DNA of 64,000 bases from Ditylenchus dipsaci (lineage: Eukaryota > Nematoda > Chromadorea > Rhabditida > Anguinidae): positions 620,001-684,000 of the forward strand of contig SADC01000350.1 of assembly GCA_004194705.1 (NCBI GenBank). The letters run 5' to 3'. Made by a program: the position numbers and the translations under genes. The notes beneath the pieces are model-generated. The model was not told the DNA's origin. It saw only the letters and a list, made by a program, of their open reading frames with translations, and did no database searches. Positions within the stretch are counted from its first letter, which is position 1, and every line of letters begins with the position of its first letter. Positions 32,430 through 45,600 of the stretch are shown here, one piece after another.

Positions 32430-33300
32430 TGCAGTGTAACGTGGTGGTATGCCCCTTCAACATACACTCTAGTTAACATACACCCCTCATTAAAAAAAGC
32501 TGGCTAATATGTGGTTGGCCTGATCTAAATAAGAACAAACGGCTCTACCGGAGTATACCCCCCCCCCCAAATGAATTTTTTTAAAAGTGTATCCAAACAC
32601 CCTATATCGACCTAAAATTGCCTCAGAAGCTCGAAAAAGACATTATTATTGTGTTTTAGTCAATAAAAAAATTGAGTTTTGGGTCCACGCAAAGATACCT
32701 ATTTTGACCGTTTTTGAAGGTATTTAGGGCTATTTCGGGGTGGGAAAGGATCATAAATAGACCAATTTAGTGTAAAAAAGAAGGACGTTGAACATAGTTT
32801 TGTTAACTGGGGCCTACCGCATAAATAAACTCTGGTATGCATACATTTTTCATGCATCCAGAGTCACTTTCGAGTGGTTTGTGTCTAAGGTATGTGGGTG
32901 TGCGCATCTCAACCCCATGCCCCCTGCGCCCCCGAAGGGGCCGCAGGGGGCATGGGGTTGAGATGCGCACACCCACATACCTTAGACATAATTCGGAGCA
33001 AGACTCTTTAACAAAAATGCATTTAGAGGCTCTTTTTGCCCAGCTCCAGTGACCAAAACATGCCAAAACAGGCAAATGGTCGAAATTTCAAAATGTGCAA
33101 AACTCAATTTTTTCTCAACCAGAACTTAAAAATTATGTCTTTTTTGAACTCCTGAGGCAATTTTAGGTCGATATAGGGTGTTTGGAAACACTTAAAAAAA
33201 TTCATTTGGGTGGGGCATACTCCGATAGGGTCGAACAAACTTACCCTTCAACTGATATACACTCTTATTAACATGCATAGGCCTGGTCGCAAGGGTGAAG
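32430..33300. mobile_element. Foldback enclosing a second palindromic element
   Basis: Left blocks CATACACTCTAGTTAACATA, GGAGTATACCCCC, AAATGAATTTTTTTAAAAGT and CACCCTATATCGACCTAAAA meet their complements in reverse order at 33110-33275 (TTTTAGGTCGATATAGGGTG and so on). Between the arms sits the GTGTGCGCATCTCAA palindrome at 32785-33058. Confidence 0.85.
32785..33058. repeat. Palindromic repeat with GTGTGCGCATCTCAA core, copy 2
   Basis: GACGTTGAACATAGTTTTGT and TGGTATGCATAC lead to GGTATGTGGGTGTGCGCATC and a strong GC hairpin (CATGCCCCCTGCGCCCC / GGGGCCGCAGGGGGCATG). The stem of about 65 bases is almost perfect. The right side then has TGCATTTAGAGGCTCTTTTT, as in copy 1. Confidence 0.9.
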
Positions 33301-33602
33301 GTTAATGGGAGATTCGACTGTGTGTAGCAAATTCAAATCATCGTCACTAATTTAGACAACATTGGTCATGCAATATTTGTTTTCCGATTATCAAACAGAA
33401 AGAAAGTATGCACGTTAACCCAAGCCAATAAAAGTTAGTTCTTGCCATTTTACTCTTTTACTAGCACAATATTGACTTCATAAATAATAACTAGGAACAA
33501 GTAAGCATGCGAAAAATTACATTGTTTAATAAATTTTCGACGAACCCGTACAAAACGATTTCTACATATTTCATAAATTTCATTTTTTTGATGTCTTGAA
33601 GA

Positions 33603-36600
33603 TCAGTAGAAGTTGTTGTTCATTTGACCTCTTGGAGGTGCTCTTCCTCCCATTCCACGCATCTGATTATGCTGACTAGGCCCAAACCTTGGTGGTGACT
33701 GGAAATTGTCGTTGTTGTTCCAGCCCGGATGCCTTGGATGTCCCATACCGTCAGGATGGTGGTTCATAAGCATTCTGCTCCTTCCACGCATATTCTGCAA
33801 TGTAAAAAATAATTTTAAAAAAATTCACTCCACTAACAGCTCATGCTCACTTAGTCTGCAAAAAAGCTGAAACGTGCTATTTTTTTCGGCAACCGGACAT
33901 TTAACATAATTTGTGCGATTTGTCCGCGGACGTTCAGCATAATTTTTCGGTATGATTCGGGCAAAACAACCGAATCATACCGAAAAATTATGCTCAATGT
34001 CCGCGGATAAATTGCACAAATTATGCTGAATGTCCGGTTGCCCTTATTTCTAAAATACGTCATTCTATAAGCGAAATTCAACGGTAACACTTTACTTCCA
34101 CCCCCCCCCCCCCCCCCAACGGCTGACCCACTTTTGAGGAGAATTTTTAAGAAAAACCCGCCAACGCTTTTTTTAACGGATTTAGGGCTGTATTGGGAGG
34201 GAAAGGGACAAAAGAGGGCCACTAATCACACAAAGCCCACTAACAAGAAGATGTTGAACATAGTTTTGAATACTGGGGCCTACTGCATAAATAAACTCTG
34301 GTATGCATGCTTTTTCATGCATCCAGAGTCACTTTCGAGTGATTTGTGTCTGAGGTATGTGGTTGTGCGCATCTCAACTCCAAGCCCCCAAGCCCACAAA
34401 CGGCTTGAGAATTAGAGATGCGCGCACACAATGGAATAGCGGCGATTTTTCAAAATACAAAGATTTCGTTGTTTGGAGTTAAGCGATTTTTTCGACCTTG
34501 AAAATATTTTTTTCTAGCACATTTTTGCTTTTTCGTGGTAGTCCATCTCTATGACAGAAAAAAATTTTTTTTTCCTGGCAGATTGCAGCCTTTCTGTAAA
34601 CCAAATCAATTTATGCCTTCACTAACCGGATTGTGATGTCCAAACGGAGAGCCTTGCTCCATTTCCATTTCATGGTTATAATTATGAGGTTTTTCAAAGT
34701 TTGGCCCTCCTCCAAAACGCGGTCTAGCTACAATAAAGAAAAACTGTTACAATCAGTTAAGAAAATTTCAACTAACGGTATTGGAAATTGTTGGTTGGTG
34801 CAGTGTTTCTGTAAGCTGGAAATCTCGGCCCCCTTGTCATATTATCCCCATCATATGATTCTTGGTAGTTATTGCCTCCTATCTGATGACCTGGAGGAGG
34901 AAATTTCATTCTTCTTGGAGGCGGAGGACCATCGTAGTTTGGTCCATCTTCATAGGTGTTATCGCCTCCTCTTCCTTGTCCATAAAATTCCACTCCTCTG
35001 TTGTCTGCTCTTGGCCTTGGTTCTGGAGCCATAGCCTTTCTTTGAGGATATATGTCACCTTCCAAGCTCATTTGCATTCTGACAGGTGCTTGAGGTCTAT
35101 GAAGATTGGGCCTCCCCTCATTATTCCAGGAATAGGCATGCCTCTGTTAGGTCGAATTAGAGCTGCTGGTCTAGCACCCATTGGCGGTTGAATTTGAAAG
35201 TTGGGGTAGAAGGGTTTGTCAGAAGTACATGGAGGTAGGTTGTTGGGGAAACACTTAAGGAGGGTAGACTTGGAGGAGGGGGAGGGGAGGGAGCAAGTCA
35301 TCACCAGTGTTCTTGGATCCACTCTCTTCATCAGATATGTCCATGTCCTCATTAGGTCTACTTTTGGTGGCTGTGGCAGGTCCCATTTTCGGAGTGGTAG
35401 GTACTGGAGGTGGTGGCGGCACGAACATTGGCAAGCAGTGGAAAGACGGCTGAAGTGGGGTATAATTGAGATTCTTATTGTTTTGAGGATATATTATCGC
35501 ATTCCCATTCAGCTAAAATTGTTAAAGCTACTACGGGAATTCTAACTTACTAAGCTAAATTAAATTGGAAAATATTCAAATGAAAATTTGGTGCTGTTCC
35601 ACCTTCTTACTCTTCTTCTGGTTTCTAATCATTACTAAAAATTACCTGAGATGGAGGAGCGATAGGCACGGGACCTGAAGCCAGTGGCTGTACACTAATC
35701 TTCAAAGGAGGTGGTGGAGGAGAACAGGGCGTTGTATCTATTGGAGGGGTAGTAGGTGGAGGGGGAGGGGAGGTGATTCCTGAAATGTATGTATATTAAT
35801 TATATTACGGAGTGGATTATTTTTCTGGAACTTTCGTTTTAGCCATAACTTTTTTTCTAAACCACATTCCTAATTTCTGAGAATGCAGTTCGAATTAGAA
35901 TTGAAAAGAAAATTCAACCCTAGTAGCGAATACCCCCCAACGATTTTCACTTTTTTTACTTTATTAAAAAGTACCCAAATTTATGTCCCAGACCCGGAAA
36001 ATGTGCGTAAACTCTTCATTAGTCACAACTTCCGTACGCTGGCCTACCCCAAGCCTAAGGGCTAAGCCTAAACTTGTTGTTTGCAAGGGTAGTTACAGCA
36101 ATTTTATAAGGTCGGATTCTTGGGGGGGGGAGGGTATTCGCTACTAGTGCCGAAAATTCTTTTGGTATATAATGTCAAAAACACGATTTTTTCTTGGTCG
36201 CCCTGTCGTTTGGCTCCTGGTCTGTCAATGGCATTTGGATAGGCGATGCCCAAATACTAGAGGGACCAAGAGAACATCGTGTTTTTGACATTATATAGCA
36301 AAAAAATTGATCTATTCTGTGCAATCGGAGCTCGATTTAGGGTGACTCCTGAGGGCTGCTATTAAGAACTACTTCAAATCGAGCAAAATTAGGCTACCGT
36401 ATTTTCTCTATTAAATCCCACCTCTGTGATAACTCACCCCTCTCTAAGAACTCCCCCCTCTCCAAGGGGGTTCAAAACTAACGAACTATTTCCCGCTAAC
36501 AAACTATTTCCTGTTTTGTTGTCTTAAGGCAGGCGATTTGGTCGTCTTCTGTTTTAACTATTGCTGTAGTAAGTGCGCACGCTAAATACCGAGCATAAAA

Positions 36601-39600
36601 TCAAACATGTTTAATCATTTTTTACCTTTTGCACCTTTTTGTGCAAGTTCTACAGATTGGTTATAAACACTTGTCTTCTTTACCAGGTAAAACTAGTACG
36701 TACAAGTTTTGAAATGATAGAACGAGAGCTTTGATTACACTTATGTAGGGAACTTAAGATGTTTCTTTCCAATTTACGATTATTTTATCTGTTTTGAGAA
36801 TGTTTTCCGTATGACATTGAGTATGTATTGCAGTGCTGGAGATCATCCAAGGAAAAAATCTTTGTATTCTTCGCGCTTACATCTGCATAACTCTTGTAAT
36901 TGTTTGTCTATCCACTGCTAGATATTTTTTTATGTTGATCATCAAACAACGAACAAAATTCTGTTAAATATCTTTAAACGATTTGATTATGACTTGATTT
37001 GAAAGATCTTTCTACGCACCGACGACCCAATGCAAGGCGACCTCCAGCTTCTGATTTTCTTCTTCGGTGATTTTTTTTAAGCAAAACATTGAAAAACAAG
37101 AAGACAATGAGAAAATATTTTGCTCGTAGTAGAACAAAAATTCCCTTTGAAAAATAACCCCTCTCCAATAACTCCACCCGCTCAAATAACTCCCCCTTTC
37201 CGAGGGGGTTGAACAATAACTCCCCCGGGGGATTTATAGAGAAAATACGGTATCCGACATTTGAGCGCCGACATTTGAGCGCCACGATATTTGAGCGCCG
37301 ACGTTTGAGCGCCAAAATTCATTTTCATGCCAGGAGTCCATATAAAGGTGCATACCACGCTAATAAGAGGTGCTGCCCAGGAATTCAATTTTTTCCTAAT
37401 CCTTGAACTTCTGTACGGATTTTTCAAGATGGTTTCTAACAAAACCACAACTAAAATTAAATTCTAGGCCTTGTTTTGCTATGCTCAATTAGTCAAAATA
37501 AATTACTTAGAACTGCTATGAATACAGTAATCATATTCGGCAAAGGGATTTCGTTTGAAAAGAACAAGCAAAATTTTACCCACCATAACTCCAATATCCG
37601 GGGTGGATACCACCTAGTCAGGTGGATATCCACCTGGATGCTTTGAAAATAAAATTAAGTTAGATTAAGCAAAAACTAGCAAACCCGGTTTTTTAAGACT
37701 AAACTTGCAATTTTAACCATCAAAGCACAAAAATCTAGGGTGGGTACCAGATGGGTAGGAAGGTATCCACCTAAATGTCCTAAAAGTGAAAAATCAATTT
37801 ATACTAAATCCTATAGAAAATGCGGTTTTATAATACCAACTCTGGAACTCTCCCTACAGAAATCCCAAAATCCTAGGTGGGTATCTAGGTACCTCCATGG
37901 ATTGTGCTACCTGACTTACACCATTAAGCTTGCATTGAGACCGTTGAGGATGGATTGAGTAAGTGTTAGTCGTTCAAATGAACTCCCAGCATGAAATGAA
38001 TTTTGGCGTTCAAATGTCGGCGCTCAAATGTGGGATAACCCAAAATTATACCAAAATTATGGAAAATTATACAAAAATTTTTCAACTCGTCTCAACGACT
38101 GACTCGTCTCAACCCAACTTGTCTCAACTCCAAATTTTTCATATTTTAGCTTGTATATCTCCAAAAAAAAAGAGAAAACACGTTTTAGTCCGCTTTAACG
38201 TATGCTGGCCTACCCTGCGCGTAAGCCTAAAAACAACAGAGTGACTGAGGGTCGGGATACACCGGCTGGAATTGTCAAAAAATAAAATTGAGACGAGTTG
38301 GGTTGAGACGAGTCGGGGTTTGAGTCGAGTTGCGTTTTTATGAAAATTATGATAATTTTATTGGAAGTTTAGCAAAAAATTTGGTGTAGCATCGACTGTA
38401 TCACATGTCTTCATTTACTAGGACTTTTACTTACCTCTCTGCTTCCTACTTCCACGCAACTGGCTGGAGGAGACCTTTGTTGCTTCAGTTCCTTCTCTTT
38501 GGCTAGCAGGGATTCCCCAAAAGAGATCTGCTGTGCCTTGGTGCTGTCGTTGGTGGAAGAATTGCCTGAGTCACGAGAAGAGGATCGACTAATTGTTGGA
38601 TTGACAGGGTCTTCAGTGGGAGTAGTGCTGTCCACTATAGTGGCCAGTTTGGTGCATTCTCTGCAATAATACAACTCTTGATTTACTTAACTTTGGTGTG
38701 AAGTGGCTCTTACGTTTGTACCCCCTCTTCATTATCTACTTCTTCATCAGCACTGAGTGGAGGAGTGCTTCGCATAACAAACTTCTCCCCAGAACAACCT
38801 CTTTCTTCTCTACTGTTGTTATTGTTGGTGAACTGCATGCCGAACTTTTTTTGGTTGCGAAGACGCTCAGATTCACTCTTGTCTTTAATGGCTTGAGAAA
38901 TGATCTCTCGCTCATCCTCGCTGATAGAATGGCTGCTGATGTATTCGCCCACAACTATCACTATCAGAGCTAAAAATTATTGTATAAAATATGTTATGCT
39001 CTCAGAAGTTATTTAATCGGTAGCTATTGAAGTTTTTCTTGCGGTATTTCTACCGAGTTTTACCGTAACCTTGAATTTAAAAAATATTTTAACATTTTTG
39101 TAAAAAATGGATTAGGGGTAAAGGTATACTGCAGTACACTCCGGGAATGATTTTTGTTGATATTAAAAAACATACAAGGTTTTTCTATGACAGAAATGGC
39201 TTTCAAAACATCCTGAAGTGTGTCTATAGGTCCATCATAGGCGTTCTGAGCAGCAGACTTGACTACTCCCATATCCTCACATTCACTAGGCATGTTTTCA
39301 GCCGCTCTCTTCTCTCTAGCATACCCATTTGTGGCCATCGGACCATCTCTTTTGATTGGCTTTCTATTGTTGGTTGCCACACCTCTGCTCTCGAAACCTA
39401 CGTCCATGGGGTGAGGAGAACTGTCCAGGTAGGGATTGCGTTCAGCCCTGAATACTTAATAGTAGTGAATTTAGTGATCCAGCTATTACTTGAACATTTG
39501 AGGCAAAGAATAGTTGGCTAAAAGACCTAGAAATTAAGATTGAGATCTACTGTAAAAACTATTAATTCAACAAAATTTGCTAGGAATATGTTGTGGTTCA

Positions 39601-42600
39601 AAAAAGTTAAAACGGTGAAACGACTCTTAAAAGCAGTTTTTCTAATTTTAAGTTTTTTAAGTTAACTAACTACCTATTTTTATGTAACAGTTTTATATTT
39701 CCAAATATATTTTTTTAAACTTTTTTTATATTGGCAAAGCTGCTGGCGGCGGCGGCGATTTTAAGGCAGCCGACGCCGCCGCCAGCCGATGAAAATTATT
39801 TTTACTACTGGTAGTTAATGAGGGTTTTTTAAGGGGGGGGGCTTTATATACGCATCGGCGTAGGTCACAGGTTCGACTACCACTAGGTGCAAATCCTGTT
39901 TTTTTCTACTTTTATTTACAGGTTTCGGGCTTTCATTTGAGCCATCATACAGCTAAAAAGTTAGTATAAAGTTAGAGCTAAAATTTAAAAACATTGAACC
40001 ATGTCCGATTCGATGCCATGCTCAATAAGACTATCCCAGAAGGATCAAGTGTAGTATACACCCTTCACTCAAGTGTAGTATACACCCTTCAGTCAAATTA
40101 GCTTGGGGGACCAAGGCATAATTTTTAAAATTATTTTATTTTAAAAAAAGTTGCCTTGGTCCCCAAGCTAATTTGACTGAAGGGTGTATACTACACTTGA
40201 GTGAAGGGTGTATAGTAAAACTTAGCCTCCCAGAACTATTCGGCAGTATCCTGAAACTACCGTTTTTTCGCAATTTTAATTTACATACTCATTTGCAAAC
40301 TCACACTCAAAACATAGCCCTGCTTCTTGCCGTTATTTTCAGCATACGGTTGTATAAAATCATGTAAATTGAAATCGCGAAAAAAGTCATTTGCTAAATT
40401 ATACTGAAATCCTACCTCTCAATAGTACTCATTTCTTCCTGGGTCAAACCTTCACTAGCTACCTTGCTTTTATGAAGTGATTTTGGTGCAGAAAATTTTT
40501 TATCTGGTTCCTCATGAAATTCTGACTGTAGGAAGTCACTTAAGGCGTGGACAAATAGATAAATTGGTAAAGGCTCAGGCTATATAAATCTAAGTGCGCA
40601 TCAATTTGGCCAGTTTCCTTTAATTTTGGTGGTGATTTGCTAAAAATCGCAAAATTAAGGTAGTTGCCGACAGCAAAGCAGTGCTGGAAATGGTCGCAAT
40701 CGATTGCTTGATCAATTTCGGCCCTAAAGTCGAAAAGCTTACTGAAAAAAAGAAATTAAAACACCCCCAGAGGGACTTGAACTTTCGACAATAAGCGATG
40801 CGCATATAAAGTTCCCCCCTCCCTTTAAGTTTTATGCATAACGAAAAAACACTCTATTAGTTTCAGCACAACATACTCTTTCTGTTTCGGTAACAGCACC
40901 ACATATCAGCAACACACCTCACTCAGCACTTAGTTTTTGGACATACATAATATCTATCGATCACAAGGGATTGACCTTGTTAATCCGCCTAAAGGAAAAA
41001 ACAGACAAAAATTTGGCACTATAGAACGCCACCGGCGCTGGTGGCGGCGGCAATCTTCTGGCTTCTCAGCGCCGGCGCTGGCGCCGTTTTTGAAAAAGCC
41101 CGGCTGCGAAAATTTTGGAGCGCCGGCACTGGCGGCGGCGCTGGCGGCGTTTTTTGCGACGCTGCAGGTATGGATGTGGCCAAAAAGAGGTTGGTCCCAT
41201 TTAATATCTGGGTACAGCAAAAAGGTGTTTAATAGGTGTTTAATGCGTATTACCTACCTTTTATCTTGACTTTTACGAGAAGATTCAAAGAAATTTTCAC
41301 ATTGTGAGGAGCGCGGAAAGGGGTTATTATTTTTTGTTTATTTGGGTACAAATTAGCGCTTTTCAGGCTTAATTTACGTCTTTCCCGTTTTAGGACATTT
41401 TGCTTTAACTGCTGTGCCTTGAGAACTGCTTAAAATGATCATTTTGGGGAACGATAACTACTACAAATTTGAAAAAATTCTTACAAAAGGGCACATTAAA
41501 ACAAGTTTAAAAATTTTGATTACGAAATTTTTGACGCTATGCATTTTAAAACCCCCAATTTTATGGCTTTTGATTTGTACTTCCAGTCCTTTCTTAACCA
41601 AACCCCTATCAGACAAAACTGCATGACGAATGCAATTATTTCGACAAAAAAGTTAAAGTTGAATAAATTTGGTTTTCTGTCTGATTCATTCACGTATTGA
41701 CCCCCAAGTGGTTTATGTCTTCTTAGACTTATTATGCACCTCGTTCAGGTGCTCCAGTGATACTTACATACTCAGCATTGAGACAAAATATCGTATTTAT
41801 TCTAATCAAATCATCCTCTCTAATTAACGCATACTCTCTAACAAACTCAACTCCAAAAAAGCAATTTTTTACACCTTTTCATTTTTTCTAATTTATAGTA
41901 AAACGTTTCTAGTAAAACAAAAAATTTTACGGGGTTTAAAAATATCGGTTAGGAATGTTTGGATATTTTCAGGGTGAACGTATTTCACAGGATACAACAC
42001 CTCTAAAGTCAATGGTATTTTTGAAAAATAAATATAACCAACCTTACATCGACTACGAAAAATCTATTGGAAGAATAAAAATAGTATTTTAAGAAATCGA
42101 TTCAAAATTTCAAGCCTTTCAAGCAAATCAAAATAAATAAAGAGAATTTTGCGCACATGCAAAAATAGTACTGCGGCGGTATACTGACCGGATACATCGA
42201 CCGGATACAGTGCCGAATTTCGTCTTGGTTCCCCCTGTTAGTTCTATCAATCATTTCTTTTAAGGCTTAGGCTTAAAGGCTCAAAATCACTCGACAAAAA
42301 TTATTGGTAAAAAAGGTGCCAAATTATGAAAGTACTCTTTCAAAAACATTCCGGTGTTTTCCAAAAAAGCGAACAAAACTCAAAAAAACAAGTTATAGCA
42401 AGAAAAAAAACTACCCAAAGGGTCAACAAAACAAAACAATTTATTATGAACATAATCTACATTTGCCTGATGGGTTGTTGTCTGTTGGCTGCCACTCGCA
42501 CACCGCACGCATTGTTCACTTCACTGTACAACGGAGTGCTGTCGCCGGTAAAGCTGTTGTTATCTGCTGGCAGCTGTCTGGTTTCCATGCCTGAATTGCT

Positions 42601-45600
42601 TCTATCCACTCTCCAGCTCTCGTTCTTCCAGCTTTCACTTTTCTTGGCAGCAGTTCTACCAGACATGGTCTCTTGGCGATCCACTTTGCGAATGACCACT
42701 AGTATTATGTTGGAATTTTGCTCAGCACCATCTGGCAGGCCAGGACCTTCTAAGGGGTGCAAATCTTCTGCAAATTTGAAATGATTGCCTAGAGCGCAAG
42801 TAATTTCTTAATAAGTTATATATATCTTGGTTCTTATCCTTTCTTATCCACCCAAATTTCGGTGCTTGAACTTTTTTAAATTTTGACATAAACAAGTCAA
42901 TTGCATTCTTCGGATAACGTAAAACATGTACCGTATTTCCTCTAATTTAGCCCCTCCCCCCCCTCCTAATTTAGCCTCCCCCTCTAATTTAGCCCCCCTC
43001 AAGAGAGGATCCAAGGAATTTAGCCCCGCCTCTAATTTAGCCCCCCCCCTAAACCAAAAAAAAAATTTTGGAATCATTTGGAATCCCAAAAAATCATTTG
43101 GGGCATACCGTAAATACTCTATTAAACGGCCCGGGCCGTTTATTTTTCAACCCCTGAAAATCGAACAATAAATATTTTGATTTTAATATCTTTGGGTGCT
43201 CAACCAAAATCTGAAAACTCTCAAATCTAAGCTGAGATATAGGTCCTTAAGGGGGGGGGCGTTTATTAAAGGGGGCCGTTAATTGGAGGGGGGGCCGTTT
43301 AATAGAGTTTTTACGGTATACCCAGTGGAGTCGGTCATTTCATTCATTCTTATGTTTTGTGCTGTGGTGAGCGGTTGTGTTGGATCAGTTTTATGGTTGA
43401 ATTAGTTTAGTTGGCTGGATCGTACCGACTGTATTGGTTCAGCTGGCTGAATCAGTCCAATTGGATGGATTGGTCCAAGTATATTGATCCAACTAACTGG
43501 ATTAATTTATCTAGCCCTATATATGACGATGATATTAACATTCCGAACCCCGAATTTTACATTAATTGTTAGTACAGGGTGGCGCAAATTTTCGCCGCGA
43601 TTTGTTTTGCTCATATCTTCTTCCATTGATCGTGTCTAGGCGGGGGTTTTTTTTTACTTGAAAGAGGACACTCCGGGCAATCGAATGACATCGAACATGC
43701 ATATTATCATTTGAAAAAATCGAAAAAAAAAAAAACAGATCTTAACAATGAAAACAACAAATCTCGTTCAATATTTCGAAACCCTTCATCAATGCTTCCT
43801 CGTTGGAGATCAATGGATAGTTAAACTAGCCGACCGTAGTTGTTAATCGCTCGCTGTACCATTTTTAGGGAATTTTAGGGGAAAATGCTCGGAAAATAAT
43901 TTGCTTCAGTGTATTGAAATCGGCTAGTTGTCTTGGTAAACTTGGTCTTTCATCCAGCCAAATGAAATATTGGCACGGAATGAAATCAAGCAAAAGTTTA
44001 ACACGTAAGCAAAGCAAAAAACTAACAAATGGCGAATGAGGTATCATCCTATTGCCCAAACGTCTTCTTTCATGTGAAAAAAGATCTCGTAGAGACATGA
44101 TAAATGAAAGAAGATATGAGCAAAACAAATCCGGCGAAAATTTGCGCCACGCTTTACATTTTATGTTGTTATGAAATCCGAATAAACTTGTTGATGTTCG
44201 TCAAAATTTTTGTCACCGGGAGGAGGCTCAAAAAATTTAGCCCCCCTTCTAATTTAGCCTCCCCTCTAATTTAGCCCCCCTCTAAATGGGATCAAAAATT
44301 TAGCCCCCGGGGGCTAAATTAGAGGAAATACGGTATACATGCAAGATTTGCTTATTTAATAGGACCCAGGTAACAAAAGCTTACTCAATTCTGTGTTTTT
44401 TTCCTTCTTATATTTGGGTGGGTCGGATAAAGGATAAGAACCTATATCTTATACTAAGACGGTGAAGGCATGACCACTCCGTGCGCTATCAAAGAAACCT
44501 TAGAAAACCCATGAAAAGAACAAGAAATGAATGATGGGTAAGCATCGGACCTGCGACATAAAAAATATAATTTGCGCCGATATCCCTGCGCCATACCAGC
44601 ACTTTACAATCCTGTGTATCTAATTTAAATATTCTGACTGCTTTTTTGCAGTTTTCAAAATGAAATTTCCCGATCAGGACAGCTCCATAAGAAATCCGAC
44701 TCACAGGCCGGTAACAAGCTTCTTTAGGGATATATTTTGACTGAAAGCTCCTCTGATAGGGCAAGGGTTGGTTGTGTCTTCCCCGCGTAAAAAGACATCC
44801 ATCGCGGACTTCAAAATTCATTTTTTAGAATGCAAAAAAATGTTACTTGGAAGTGGCTCTTCTGGTTCCTAAAATGTTTGTATAAAATATATATGTTGAA
44901 ATAATATATAAAATTGTCAATACCAAAGCGAAGATGTAGCCGTCCCTGATGGTTTGATGGTTGCAAATTCGATGACTCCATATCTGTTCTCTTGCCTCAT
45001 TAGTTCGTAGCAGTCCATGTACATCGGTGGTGTTCTCGACCTAAATACATTTTGGGGGTAAAGATAAGAAAGAACTTGAAGAAGTTCACTTTTTGGTGGC
45101 TCAACCAGTAGCACAATCACTTGTTTACTCCAGGAGTCGCGTAAAGATCTGATGTAGTCCCAAACACCTGCAAATAAATATTCATGGATGATGAATGTCT
45201 TTTATGGAACAAATAATTTTTTTAAATAAGGTCCAACCTGATGGCTCTATCCTGCCACCACTTTGGCTACTGGGGCATCTCCCGACCCAATTTAAAAGCT
45301 AGTCTATTGCTGATTGCCGTCAAGGAGCAGGGGAAGTCAAAGCGGCGACCCCAGGACAATGAGCCAGTCCAAATGCAAGGGTTGTTTCTAAACATTGAAT
45401 TATAAATAAACATTTTTCAAGCGATCTACCTACCTCAACCATGGATTGTCAGCATCTACTACTGCAGAAATTGGTGCAGCAGTGGGAATTAAGGCAGGCT
45501 TTTTCCAACTTTCCACTCTGGCTGGCTTGTTGAACTGGTCAAGGGTAGGAGAGGAAGAGCTTTTGTTCAAAATAGGAGGGGTGGTTGGTTTTAGGTGGAC

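Noticed and set aside
40937..41269. Alanine-rich open frames around GGCGGC repeats
   Set aside because: Composition artefact of a GC-rich tandem repeat, open on both strands, with no exon signals.
44489..44821. 110-codon minus-strand open frame
   Set aside because: It overlaps a tRNA-like sequence within an intron and shows no family similarity or conserved splice sites.
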